Positions 21,209 to 30,071 of a stretch of DNA of 64,000 nucleotides are shown in pieces. Within the stretch, counting starts at the first letter, position 1; every line of letters starts with the position of its first letter. The notes below the pieces were generated by a model. The model was not told the origin of the DNA, did no database searches, and saw only the letters and a program-made list of their open reading frames with translations. Origin of the DNA: CAVPXC01 sp963709505. Its GTDB lineage: Bacteria; Chloroflexota; Anaerolineae; JAAEKA01. The translations under genes and the position numbers were made by a program. The stretch covers positions 248,001 to 312,000 of the forward strand of contig CAVPXC010000005.1 in NCBI GenBank assembly GCA_963709505.1. The letters are read 5' to 3'.

Positions 21209-21601
21209 ATGCGCAAACTCATCGAGGCATGCCCGACCTGTGACAGCGCCAAGCTGTCGATCACCGAAGTGACCTGCGACGCCTGCGGTACCCAGGTGCG
21301 CAGTCGCTACAGCCGATGCCCCTTCTGTTCCTTGACCGAGGACCAGCAGACCTTTTTGCTGCTCTTCGTTCGCAGCCGGGGCAACTTGAAGGATCTGGAG
21401 AAGACCCTGGGAGTCTCGTACCCCACGGTGCGAGCCAAGCTGGACGAGCTCGTCGATCGGCTTGCGCCGCCCACGCTGGCACCCGAAAGCGTGCCGGCAA
21501 TCGTGCCCGACTCACGCCAAGCGGTGCTGGCCAGGGTTCAAGCCGGCGAGCTTTCACCCGCCGAGGCGCTGGCCTGGCTCAGCCGCGAGCATAGACCCTA
21601 A
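21209..21601 (+). CDS. DUF2089 zinc-finger/HTH regulator
   Basis: 130 residues. ATG 21209 is preferred over 21197 because GGAGG lies 5 nt upstream of it. The N-terminus has CPTC, CDAC and CPFC zinc knuckles, followed by a helix-turn-helix-like segment LKDLEKTLGVSYPTVRAKLDELV, then a short C-terminal module AVLARVQAGELSPAEALAWL (SHOCT-like). This is the DUF2089 family, predicted transcription regulators often next to DUF4097 genes, as here. The perfect promoter with overlapping inverted repeat suggests self-regulation. Confidence 0.85.
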   Translation: MRKLIEACPTCDSAKLSITEVTCDACGTQVRSRYSRCPFCSLTEDQQTFLLLFVRSRGNLKDLEKTLGVSYPTVRAKLDELVDRLAPPTLAPESVPAIVPDSRQAVLARVQAGELSPAEALAWLSREHRP

Positions 21602-21837
21602 CAAGCTCGTAAAGTAGGTTTCGACCGGTTTCGACAGACCGAGTTACCACAAAGACGATCGCTGTGCTGAAGGCCTGCCATCGACAGAGCGACTGCTCAT
21701 CTGGACTCATGCAGTAACGCATTTCTCTAGTAACCTTGACTGACCATCAGCCGTCTGGCTTTGTGACCTTCCAGGTGCCAATGACACTTGCTAGGTGAAA
21801 CCCTTAGGGTCTGGAGTAGATTACAGGAGATAACATC
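21602..21837. other. Spacer between the DUF2089 and DUF4097 genes
   Basis: No supported gene. A short direct repeat, GGTTTCGACCGGTTTCGAC, lies near 21617. The Shine-Dalgarno sequence of the next gene (AGGAG) is at the right end. No terminator is evident, so the two genes may be co-transcribed. Confidence 0.4.
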
Positions 21838-23023
21838 ATGATCGAGGTAGAACGCAGCTTCAGCGTAACAGACGTGAAGCAAATCGAAGTCAACATCGGG
21901 CTGGGCGACATCTCGGCCCGTGCCAACGGCGTTGGACAGATCCTCGTTCAGGCCCGAATCCGGTCGGGCAACGAGGCCGAGCTGGAGGCAACCGTCGTCG
22001 ACGGCGTGCTCAAGATCAGCCAGCGCCAATCCGGCGGGAACGGCCAGTCCAACAACTGGTTCCAGCCGTCGTCGAGCATGGACGTGATCCTGATCGTTCC
22101 GGCCGGCTTGGACCTTCCGGTAACGGCCCGCACAGGCAAAGGCGATGTCAGCTCTGATGGCGTGCAGGGGCTGCGTGAGGTCCACACCGGCAAAGGCGAC
22201 GTGTCAACGTCGGCGAGCTCACGCGACCTGGCCATTCGCACGGGCATGGGCGACGTGTCGGTGCGCAACGGGCGCGGCGCCATGGCAGTGGAAACCGGCA
22301 AAGGCGACGTGTCGATCAGCGAGTTGGCCGGGGGCTTGCAGGTACGAACCGGCTCCGGTGACGTGTCGGTGCGCGACTGGCAGGCGCCAGCCGCAACCAA
22401 CGGCGGCGGCAAACACGCTGTCCGAACCGGCTCCGGCGACGTGTCGATCAGCCGCGCACAGGCTCCATCCCTGGAGGTGCACACCGGCCGCGGCGACTGC
22501 GCCTTCGACCAGATAGCGATAACCGACCTTCGGGTACACAGCGGCTCGGGCGACGTGGCGCTCGATGGCGATCCGGTCACGGGTAAATGGGACGTGCGCA
22601 CAGGCAAAGGCGATCTCAGCGTGCGCATCCCTGCTCGGGCCGCACGCATCGAGGCGGCCACCCGCCACGGCGACATTAGCTCCGACCTGCCGCAGGTGAA
22701 GGCGGCTCGGCCCGGCCCGGCCAGCCAGCGCGGCGGTCGCTCGATCAGCGTGATGGGCGACGAGCCACGCGCCGAGATCCTGCTCGAGACGGGCCATGGC
22801 GACATCAGCGTGCGCCTGGCCGGCACGCCGCTTCAGGCGCCGGCGACCACCGAAGCGTGCGATCGCCGAACCCGTGCCGGCTGCGCCGGAGATCAGGATG
22901 CCCACGATCGCCCCCCAGGCGGATCCGAAAGCGACCGCCCTGGCCGTCTTAGAGAGCCTGTCGCGCGGCGAACTGAGCGTGACCGAGGCCGAAGCGCTGT
23001 TGCGCTCGCTCGAGCCGGCATGA
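21838..23023 (+). CDS. DUF4097 beta-solenoid protein with C-terminal SHOCT-like module, frameshifted
   Basis: About 395 residues from ATG 21838. The body is a run of about ten repeats of the form TGxGDVSV/I (ARTGKGDVSS, VHTGKGDVST, IRTGMGDVSV and so on), the pattern of DUF4097 right-handed beta solenoids. There is no signal peptide. A shift near 22850 leads to the true C-terminus ALAVLESLSRGELSVTEAEALL, a SHOCT-like motif similar to the end of the neighbouring DUF2089 protein. In Firmicutes, DUF4097 proteins of the YvlB/LiaX type are linked to envelope stress; a similar role here is inference. Confidence 0.8.
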
Positions 23024-23065
23024 GCCCAATGGCCACCGTCCGATAGACATTTCTTCAAACCACGA

Positions 23066-23110
23066 AAAAAAGCCTCCGAGCGCTTGACCGTCGTTCGGAG
23101 GCTTTGTCAT
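23066..23110. terminator. Bidirectional intrinsic terminator
   Basis: AAAGCCTCCGA and TCGGAGGCTTT pair around an 18-nt loop, with A-run on the left (GAAAAAAAG) and T-rich end on the right. It separates the convergent DUF4097 gene and the next minus-strand gene. Confidence 0.8.
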
Positions 23111-23199
23111 TCGTTGAAAATGATCCCGTCATGCCGCGAACGTCCGAACCGTCATGCCGCGCCCGCGGGCTTCCATCTGCGTTGCGATTTCGCCACCAG

Positions 23200-23673
23200 C
23201 TACGTCCGTCGATACGCAGCATACAGCGCCGCGCCCACCGCCGCCAACATCACACCGGTGAAAATCTGCGTTCCGCAGCACACCATCCCCGCACCAATGC
23301 CGCCGACAAAATCCATCACCGCCACCGGGTTCAACCCGCGGTCCACAAGCCACTGCACCATCTCCGGCGACAGCATACCCGCCAGTTCCACCGGACCGGC
23401 GACGACGTTGAGCCGGATGAGGGCCAAAAACATCGCAGCCAACCCACCGATCAGGCTGGCGATCAGCCCGGCCGCGGCGCCGCCGGCCGCAGCCTGTCCC
23501 ACGTCCAAGGCGCCGTCGACGATCCGCACGAACACGAAGCCAACCAGGAGAAACACCACCGGGTAGAGCGGCAGCGCCAAACAAAGCCCCACGTACGGCA
23601 AAAGCGTCAGAATTCCCAAAAACGCAGCCAGCGCTCCGCCAAAGAGGCCGGCTTGAATGATCGCTCGTCGCAT
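23200..23673 (-). CDS. Small integral membrane protein of unknown function
   Basis: 157 residues, ATG at 23673 with AAAGG upstream. Four or five hydrophobic helices: GLFGGALAAFLGILTLLPYVG, then VVFLLVGFVFV, a glycine/alanine-rich AAAGGAAAGLIASLIGGLAAMF and a C-terminal GVMLAAVGAALYAAY. I do not recognise the family; the Gly/Ala-rich helices are similar to DUF4199/DUF5518-type small membrane proteins, but this is weak. Upstream lie copies of GGTAGATT. Confidence 0.6.
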   Translation of the reverse strand: MRRAIIQAGLFGGALAAFLGILTLLPYVGLCLALPLYPVVFLLVGFVFVRIVDGALDVGQAAAGGAAAGLIASLIGGLAAMFLALIRLNVVAGPVELAGMLSPEMVQWLVDRGLNPVAVMDFVGGIGAGMVCCGTQIFTGVMLAAVGAALYAAYRRT

Positions 23674-23687
23674 TGATGACCTTTCGG

Positions 23688-23725
23688 TGATTGGTAGATT
23701 GGTAGATTGGTAGATTGGTGATCGG
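23688..23725. repeat. Short tandem repeat GGTAGATT
   Basis: GATTGGTAGATTGGTAGATT and onward, about four copies of an 11-nt unit (GATTGGTAGAT) just upstream of the membrane-protein gene start. Confidence 0.6.
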
Positions 23726-23877
23726 TTAAGGCAGACAGGCTGAGAAGCGATCGCGGTTCCTGCGCAGCTTCCGGGTTACGAGTGTACGAGTTACGCACTC
23801 TTATACCACGGTTAACAACCGGAGTCAACGCGGCGACGGATTGCCTTCCGCCTGCCTGCACGGTATAATCCCGGCTA

Positions 23878-24883
23878 TGACTGAACACGATCTCACACCC
23901 CTTGCCTCTCCCGACCTGACCTCCGAACTCTCTCACGAGCCGGCGCCCATGGACTCCGAGCCTGTCGCCCACGAGGGCGACAGCGTCTTGCTGGTGGCCG
24001 AAGACCAAAAGCGAACGCTGATCAAGCTGCAGCGCGGCCAACAGTGGCACAGCAACCGCGGCTTCTTCCGCCACGACGACTTGATCGGTAAACCGTTGGG
24101 CCGCATGCTCGTCACCCAGCTCGGCCATGCGTACCTGGTGCTGGAGCCGTCGACGCACGACCTGATCCGCTACCTCAAACGCACCACCCAGATCATCTTC
24201 TCGAAGGATGCCGCCTACCTCGTCCAGCGCCTCAATCTCTTCCCCGGCCGCCGCGTGATCGAGGCCGGCACCGGCAGCGGCGGCTTTACCCTGGCCCTGG
24301 CGCGCGCGGTGATGCCCACCGGCCGCGTGATCAGCTACGAAGAGCGTTTACCGATGAGCGAGTTGGCCGCCAAGAACCTGGCGCGTTTCGGCTTGCTTGA
24401 TTATGTCGATCTAAAAGTCCGCAACATCGCCGATGGCTTCGACGAGCGCAACGCCGACGCGCTCTTCCTCGACATGCGCGAGCCGTGGCATCACATCGGC
24501 CAGGCGCGCGAGGCGCTCAAGGGCGGGGGCTTCTTTGGCGCGTTGTTGCCCACGACCAACCAGGTCAGCGAGCTGCTACGTGCGCTAGAGGCACACGGCT
24601 TTGCCGACTTGGAGGTCGAAGAGCTCCTGATACGGTCATACAAACCCAACGCCGAGCGCCTGCGGCCGGCCGATCGCATGATCGCCCACACCGGCTTCCT
24701 GGTTTTCGCGCGCAAGGTGACGCTGCCCGAAGGCGAGACGTGGCGCATCGTCAATTCCAAGCGCTACAAAGCCCGTAAAGTGGAGATTGGCGCCACTGAC
24801 GAGTCGACTTGGGGGACCTGTCCAATTCAGCGGAGGCGTCTGAGGACCAAGAGGACGAGGCCGGCGACGACAGCCAGGCTTAG
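23878..24883 (+). CDS. trmI: tRNA (adenine-N1)-methyltransferase TrmI family, frameshift near the end
   Basis: Methylates A58 of tRNA using SAM. ATG at 23878 (MTEHDLTPLASPD). An N-terminal beta domain with GRMLVTQLGHAYLVLEPS is followed by the Rossmann domain: KDAAYLVQRLNLFPGRRVIE, then the SAM loop AGTGSGGFTLALA, and LFLDMREPW. A one-base shift in a G run near 24810 moves the reading into an acidic tail (DLSNSAEASEDQEDEAGDD) ending at TAG 24881-24883, typical of the family. The uncorrected frame ends at 24920. The 3' end overlaps the convergent minus-strand gene by 57 nt. Confidence 0.88.
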
Positions 24884-25887
24884 CGAGCCAAAGCCACCGG
24901 CCAGCAGCAGCGACGGTTGACGCCGGCTCGTCTGCTCCGCCACCCGGTAGAAGGGCAGCGGCGTCGCCGTGGGCCGCTGCTCCAGGGTCGGCAACGGCGT
25001 GGGCGTCAGCGTCGGAGAGGGGGTTGCCGTTGGCGATGGGGTATGGGTGGGTGTCGCCGTCGGCGTGGCCGTGCTGGTGGGTGTCACCGTCGGCGTCGGC
25101 GTTTGCGTGGGCAGATCGGTGGGTGCCGTCGTTGGGGTGGAGGTGGCGGCCGGCGCGACCGGCTGCACCAGTGGCTGGGTGGGTACGGACGTCGCCGTCG
25201 CCGGGACAGGCGTGGCTGTCGGCGGCGCGACAACCGGCTGGCTCGTATCTTGGCGCAAGCCAATGTTGTCAAGATAGATCAGAGTCGTCGCCCTGTGACG
25301 TGGGATGTTCGACCCAGCACAAAAACGGTGACCGTGACGATTGGGCCACCGCCGATACGCTGACGTTCGGGATTGACCGCTGAAGTAGGGACCATCGTAG
25401 CTGAGACAGCGACCACGGTCCATAGTGCAACGGGCCCCAAATCACGCCGGCGAGCAACGGATCCGTGCCGCCGGTCGGGTCGATACCCAGTTTGCCGACC
25501 AAAGGAGCCTCCGGTTTATGCGGAGCCGCCCCATCCCCCGAGGCAGGTCGGTAAGTCGCACCCGGCTGCAAACTGCCCACCTGGTGGTTAGCCCGGCGGT
25601 GAACGTGCCACCGTTGGACCACATGCGCAGAGATGACGGCGGGCCCCAATAGGTACTCGTCGCCCAATCCTGGCAGATAGGTCAGATCGCCCGACACGAT
25701 AAACGGCGACCAACCCGACTGGCACTTCGCGCGGCGGCGAACCGTCAAAGCTGTCAAAACGGCAGTTCGGGATAAGGTTTCCGGCGTCACACGGATCGAT
25801 GACTTGTGCCAGCGCCGCGTCGGGGATAGCAATCAAGGACCCTAAGATAAACAAAAAGACAACGAGCCGCTGTGCGATGCCGCCCAT
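24827..25887 (-). CDS. Secreted, membrane-anchored Thr/Pro-rich protein, several frameshifts
   Basis: The signal peptide begins at ATG 25887 (MGGIAQRLVVFLFILGS; TTG 25908 is an alternative). A globular part follows, split over at least three frames (DPCDAGNLIPNCRFDSF, then GDLTYLPGLGDEYLLGPAV, then LIYLDNIGLRQD), resembling a carbohydrate-binding-type beta sandwich. Next come a linker of about 80 residues rich in TPTPT and a final helix LAVVAGLVLLVLRRLR that would anchor the C-terminus in the membrane. Frame changes lie near 25720, 25600 and 25350. Function unknown; surface exposed. Confidence 0.65.
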
Positions 25888-25973
25888 GGCGTCCACTGTT
25901 ATATACAAACCTTTCGAGGAAAAGACATCGAGTTTCGCAAGTTTTATTCCAAATCCAAACCAGTTATCCCAAG

Positions 25974-26002
25974 AGTTATCCCAAGAAATACTTGGGATAA
26001 CT
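25974..26002. repeat. Perfect 12-bp stem-loop, copy 1 of a pair
   Basis: AGTTATCCCAAG, loop AAATA, CTTGGGATAACT, followed by CCTTTTCGGGTGATA. A third half-copy (AGTTATCCCAAG) lies immediately to its left at 25962. The same unit recurs at 26140. Confidence 0.75.
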
Positions 26003-26139
26003 CCTTTTCGGGTGATAACAGCCGGGCTCAGTCAGTCCCTCACGCCCGCTCACCTATCCTCGGAACCGGTGAGCTAGGGTCCGGGGTGCTGCGCAAGAAG
26101 GCTACGCACAGACCGGCCCGAGCGGTTAGGGTATCTCAA

Positions 26140-26169
26140 AGTTATCCCAGGAAATGTTTGGGATAATTC
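26140..26169. repeat. Stem-loop, copy 2 of a pair
   Basis: AGTTATCCCAGGAAATGTTT and GGGATAATT, followed by CCTTTTCGAATGATA. It is about 80% identical over 43 nt to copy 1, and the loop-closing stem is kept with one G-T pair. Confidence 0.7.
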
Positions 26170-26200
26170 CTTTTCGAATGATACTCCGCTCCGCCTCCGC

Positions 26201-26235
26201 TCTGGTCCGCGCTTCTGCCAGTCCACGGTTCTCAG
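26201..26235 (-). repeat. REP-like element, copy 3 (after the glutamine amidotransferase gene)
   Basis: Minus strand: CTGAGAACCGTGGACTGGCA, then GAAGCGCGGACCAGA. It starts right after the stop of the upstream gene, in its orientation. Confidence 0.7.
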
Positions 26236-26236
26236 G

Positions 26237-27046
26237 TCAGGCCACCGCAAGCGCCGGCGCGTGCTGCAGCATCTTGGACGCCGCGTAGTCCGAGCAGTGC
26301 TCGACGAAGTCGGCGAACAGGTCGCGGCTGCTGCCGTCGTGCAGGTGCGTTGCGAGTTCCTCCGGGTGCCACTGCACGCCGAGGGCGAAGGGGTGATCAT
26401 GGACCTCCAAGGCCTCGACCACGCCATCCGACGCCCAGGCGATGGCATGACAGCCGCGGCCCAAAGTCTTGACCCCCTGGTGATGCATGCTGTTGACCAG
26501 CGTCGTCGGTCCGTAAATGCGGCTCAGCCGGCTGTCGGGCTGGATTTGCACCTCGTGGCTGATGCGCACCCGCTCGAACTGCGGCGGGAAATAGTCGTGC
26601 TTCTCCGAGCCATCGCGCAGCGCGCGGATGTCCTGGTAAAGCGATCCGCCGTTGACGACGTTGAGCAACTGCATGCCGCGGCAGATGGCCAGCAGTGGCT
26701 TGCCATCGTCCAGCGCCCAGCGCGCCAGCAACAGCTCGGTGCGGTCTCGCTCCGGGTCGATCGCGCCCAGCAGCTCGTGCTGGGCTTCGCCGTACCGCTC
26801 GGGATCCAGGTCCTCGCCGCCGGGCAGGAAGATACCGTCCAGGCTATCGTAGATCACCCGCAGAGTCGCCTCATCCAGTTGCAGGGGGATGATGATCGGC
26901 GCGGCGCCGCCATCCGTCACGGCACGCAGATACGTCGTATTCTGGATAAAGATCGGCAAGCCGTAGTAGCGCGGCGATTTGTCGCGCGCGCAGGGCATGC
27001 CGATCATCGGTTTCGGGGCGTGACCGTTTTGACTGTTTTTTGCCAT
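26237..27046 (-). CDS. Gamma-glutamyl-GABA hydrolase / class I glutamine amidotransferase family (PuuD-like)
   Basis: 269 residues, ATG at 27046. It has PIGMP-like start (KPMIGMPCARDKS), the oxyanion/glycine segment GIFLPGGEDLDPERYGE, the nucleophile Cys in PLLAICRGMQLLNVV, and the catalytic His-Glu in LGVQWHPEELA. This order is that of PuuD-type peptidase C26 enzymes, which hydrolyse gamma-glutamyl compounds. The C-terminus is followed directly by a REP-like element. Confidence 0.9.
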   Translation of the reverse strand: MAKNSQNGHAPKPMIGMPCARDKSPRYYGLPIFIQNTTYLRAVTDGGAAPIIIPLQLDEATLRVIYDSLDGIFLPGGEDLDPERYGEAQHELLGAIDPERDRTELLLARWALDDGKPLLAICRGMQLLNVVNGGSLYQDIRALRDGSEKHDYFPPQFERVRISHEVQIQPDSRLSRIYGPTTLVNSMHHQGVKTLGRGCHAIAWASDGVVEALEVHDHPFALGVQWHPEELATHLHDGSSRDLFADFVEHCSDYAASKMLQHAPALAVA

Positions 27047-27190
27047 TACATTACAACCTCACCTGGTGCACATCGTTTCAGCCGTTAAAAGCCAAGTACT
27101 GCGATTATATCCGTCCCTGCACGGCCCGCCAAACCCAGGCCATGCCACGCGGTTTGACAATCGCTGCTTCGGCGGCTATAGTCCAGCACA

Positions 27191-27280
27191 GGTGAATCGA
27201 ATTCACCGTCTCATTGAACAGACCTCCGAGGTCTCGGAACTGATCCGCTTGGCAGTGGCTGAGGCGACCTCCGAGGTCGC
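27191..27280. repeat. Cluster of three short palindromes between divergent genes
   Basis: GGTGAATCGAATTCACC (27191-27207), AGACCTCCGAGGTCT (27220-27234) and GCGACCTCCGAGGTCGC (27264-27280). The last two share the core GACCTCCGAGGTC. They lie between the minus-strand amidotransferase and the plus-strand DUF2723 gene, in a 260-nt spacer that holds no gene. Confidence 0.7.
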
Positions 27281-27306
27281 AGGGGATTTCCAAGGCCGAG
27301 TTGAGC

Positions 27307-29247
27307 ATGCTTATGCCCTGGAAACATCCGTCTCGCTGGGCCGGCATTGTTCTGGTGCTGGCGGCGCTGATCTTGTATCTTCTGACGCTCGACAATGGAC
27401 TGCGGCCCGGAGAGCTGGAGGGTGGCGACCTGGTCACCCACCAGTACGCCCAGGTGCAGGCCCGGCCGAGCAACGCGCCCGGCTACCCGCTTTACACCCT
27501 GGGCGGCTGGGCTTGGTTCCATGGCCTGCGTTCGCTCCTCGGCCAGCACGCCAACCCCACCGCCATCCTGTCGGCCTACTCGACGCTGTGGGCGCTGCTG
27601 GCGCTGTGGCTGTTGTATCAACTCATCGTCGATCTGACCGGAAACTGGTGGATCGGGCTGCTGCTGGGCGCGTTCTACGCGGTGACCTATTTCTTTTGGT
27701 ACTACGCCGGTCAGCACGGAGCAATACAGCTCGGCTGTGGCGCAGACCCTGGCGATCGTGCTGCTTGCCTTCCGCTGGGAGGCGCTCCAGGATCGCGCCG
27801 ATCGGGAGGACCGCAGCAAACCCGCAGGCGACGGCACTCTCCTCGCCTTGGCCTTTCTGAGCGGGCTGGCTCTGGCCCACCTGGTCACCGTGGCCTTCAT
27901 CGTGCCGCCGCTGCTGTGGTTCGTGCTCAGCCGGCGACCCGGCCTGATGCGGCGTCCCAGACTGGTTGTCGGGGCGATCGCCCTGGCGCTTCTGCCGCTG
28001 CTCAGCTATGCTTTTGTCTACGTCCGCGGCGCACAACACCCGGAGTGGCGCGGGGCGGGCCAATGGCCAAGCACATGGGCCTGGTTCGTGGATTTCGTCA
28101 GCACCAGGCAGGGCCGCGGGGAGCTCACGTGGTCGCTCAAGCCGCTATGGACCTCCGAATATCCTGTGCTGGTCGGGCAAGAGCTGACCTGGATCGTTCT
28201 TGCAGGCGGCCTCATCGGCCTGGTGCTCGTAGGCCGGCGCCGCGGCCTCTTTTTGGGCAGCACACTCCTGCTATATGCCGCGTTTAGCTTCGTCGACCGG
28301 CTGGGCAACTGGTACCAGGTGGTGATGCCGGCCCATGCCCTGCTAGTGGTCACTTTCGGTGTCACGGTCGACCGGCTCCGGCAGGCGATTGATAGAACAC
28401 CACGGAGGCGCTGGCAGCCGATAATGCTCGGCCTTCTGATCGTCGGTCTCGTGGCGCTGGTTGCGGTCCGCTTCGACCGGAGCTGGCCGCAAGCCAACCA
28501 GCGCAATCGGCCGGATGACACCGCTCTGGCCGCCGGCCGGGCGATCCTTGCGGATCAACCGGCGCCAGGACGCCGCTGTGCTGGCTACCTATCCCCAAGC
28601 GCAAAGCCTGAGCTACTTGACCGAGATTTGGAGCCTCCGGCCAGATGTTGGCCCGGTCAGCAGCGATGAAGCCCGAGGGCTGCTGGCTTCCGGCGAACGC
28701 CCGTTGTACGTTACCGTGGATGCCGCGCCGATCGTCTGGCAGGAGGTCAGCCCCGATGCCCACCTGTCGTCTGCCGGCGTCGCGCTGATTGCCGTTGCCG
28801 CCCAACCGACCACGGAGCTACCCGCCGGCGTCCGGCAACTCAACCTGCCGGCCGGCGATGGGCTGACTCTGGCCGGCTACGAGCAGATCTCTGAACCAGC
28901 CGCAGCGGACGATAAGCCCTGGCATTGTGCGGTTGATCTGGCGCGCCGAAGACGCCATCGCCCACGATTGGAGTATCTCTGTGCGGCCTACTTGCCGGCA
29001 AATCCCTATCACGGCCAGAAGGCGGCATCGTACTGGCTGACCAAGTCAACCCCGTGCACGGCGCCAATCCCACCAGCCGCTGGCAGCCCGGCGAAATCGT
29101 GGCCGACGACTATTTTCTCCCGCTGCTACCGGGCCAGACAGCCGACGGGCTTGAGGTCGTGGTCTACCGCCAGCTGCCAAACGGCATATTCGAAAACCTG
29201 GCGGTTTTGAACATCCCCTTACGGCCACCCAGCTGCAGGGAAAATGA
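27307..29247 (+). CDS. DUF2723-type membrane protein (glycosyltransferase-like), several frameshifts
   Basis: The start is ATG 27307 or 27313 (MPWKHPSRWAGIVLVLAALI). The first helix is followed by LDNGLRPGELEGGDLVTHQY and SNAPGYPLYTLGGWAWFH, the conserved luminal segment of DUF2723 proteins, then about ten more helices and a C-terminal soluble domain. The frame shifts near 27725, 28560, 28930, 29000-29040 and 29218. Joining them gives a continuous protein ending LTATQLQGK at TGA 29245-29247. The family is related to PMT-type membrane glycosyltransferases. The number of breaks is high, so a pseudogene cannot be excluded. Confidence 0.75.
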
Positions 29248-29257
29248 CAGCGTGCAT

Positions 29258-29297
29258 TCAAAAGACCCCGTCTTGTTAGGACAGGGTCTTCGAAGAA
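29258..29297 (+). terminator. Probable intrinsic terminator
   Basis: AAGACCCCGTC pairs with GACAGGGTCTT around TTGTTAG, one bulge. It lies between the convergent DUF2723 and rplI genes. Confidence 0.6.
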
Positions 29298-29323
29298 AGG
29301 GCTTGAGGTAATTCCGATCGCGT

Positions 29324-29784
29324 TTAGGCCGCTTCGCCCTCACGTTCCACGAGAACCGTAACCTCCGGAATGATGTCGGACATCAAGTGCACAGGGACCT
29401 TGTGCATGCCCAGGTCGCGGATAGGATGCTCCAAATCGATCTGGCGCTTGGCGATCTCCTGGCCGACGGCTTGCTCGATGGCCACGGCGATGTCCGATGC
29501 TGTCACGGAGCCGAACAGCCGATCGGTATCGGTCGCTCGGGCCTTAAAGGTGAGCGTCAACCCGGCGATCCGTTGTGCCAGCGACAAGGCGGATTTGGCG
29601 CTCGCGCTCTTCCTTGCGCTGCGGTCGTCGATTTGATCTGCAGCGCCTGCTTGGCTGCGCCCTGGTTGGCGTGAGTTGCCAGGCCCTGCGGGAGAAGGTA
29701 GTTGCGGGCATAGCCATCCGCCACCTTCTTGATGTCGCCGGCGTGGCCCACACCCTTAACGTCTTTCTTTAGCAAAATTTCCAT
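29324..29784 (-). CDS. rplI: Ribosomal protein L9, two frameshifts
   Basis: Large-subunit ribosomal protein. ATG at 29784 (MEILLKKDVKGVGHAGDI), with the L9 signature VADGYARNYLLPQGLA, then the connecting helix and the C-terminal domain (LTFKARATDTDRLFGSVTASDIA). The frame shifts twice within the connecting helix, near 29637 and 29608; the corrected helix reads AAQRKEERERAKSALSLAQR. The joined length of about 153 residues is normal. A single-copy ribosomal gene with two breaks is strong evidence of sequence errors. No other ribosomal gene is adjacent. Confidence 0.92.
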
Positions 29785-30071
29785 GGAATTTTCTTTGCTC
29801 CTACCAATACATGGGCCGCCGGTCAACGGGCGGCGCGATCTCAAGCGCAGATAATACACCAGGAGCGGCGAAACGGCAAGTTCGACGGCCCAATTTTGTG
29901 AGCTTCCCCGCCTATGCTATACTCGCAACGGCTGCTCTGCAAGCGGCTCCATCAGTCCCGGCGGGAACACTTGCGTCATCGCTAGCGTCCTTGGCTCGTC
30001 GCTTGCTCACCCTGTCGAGTTTCCGGGGTCACGTTTCTCAGAGTCCTCTCAATACCCACCCACGCATTCAA

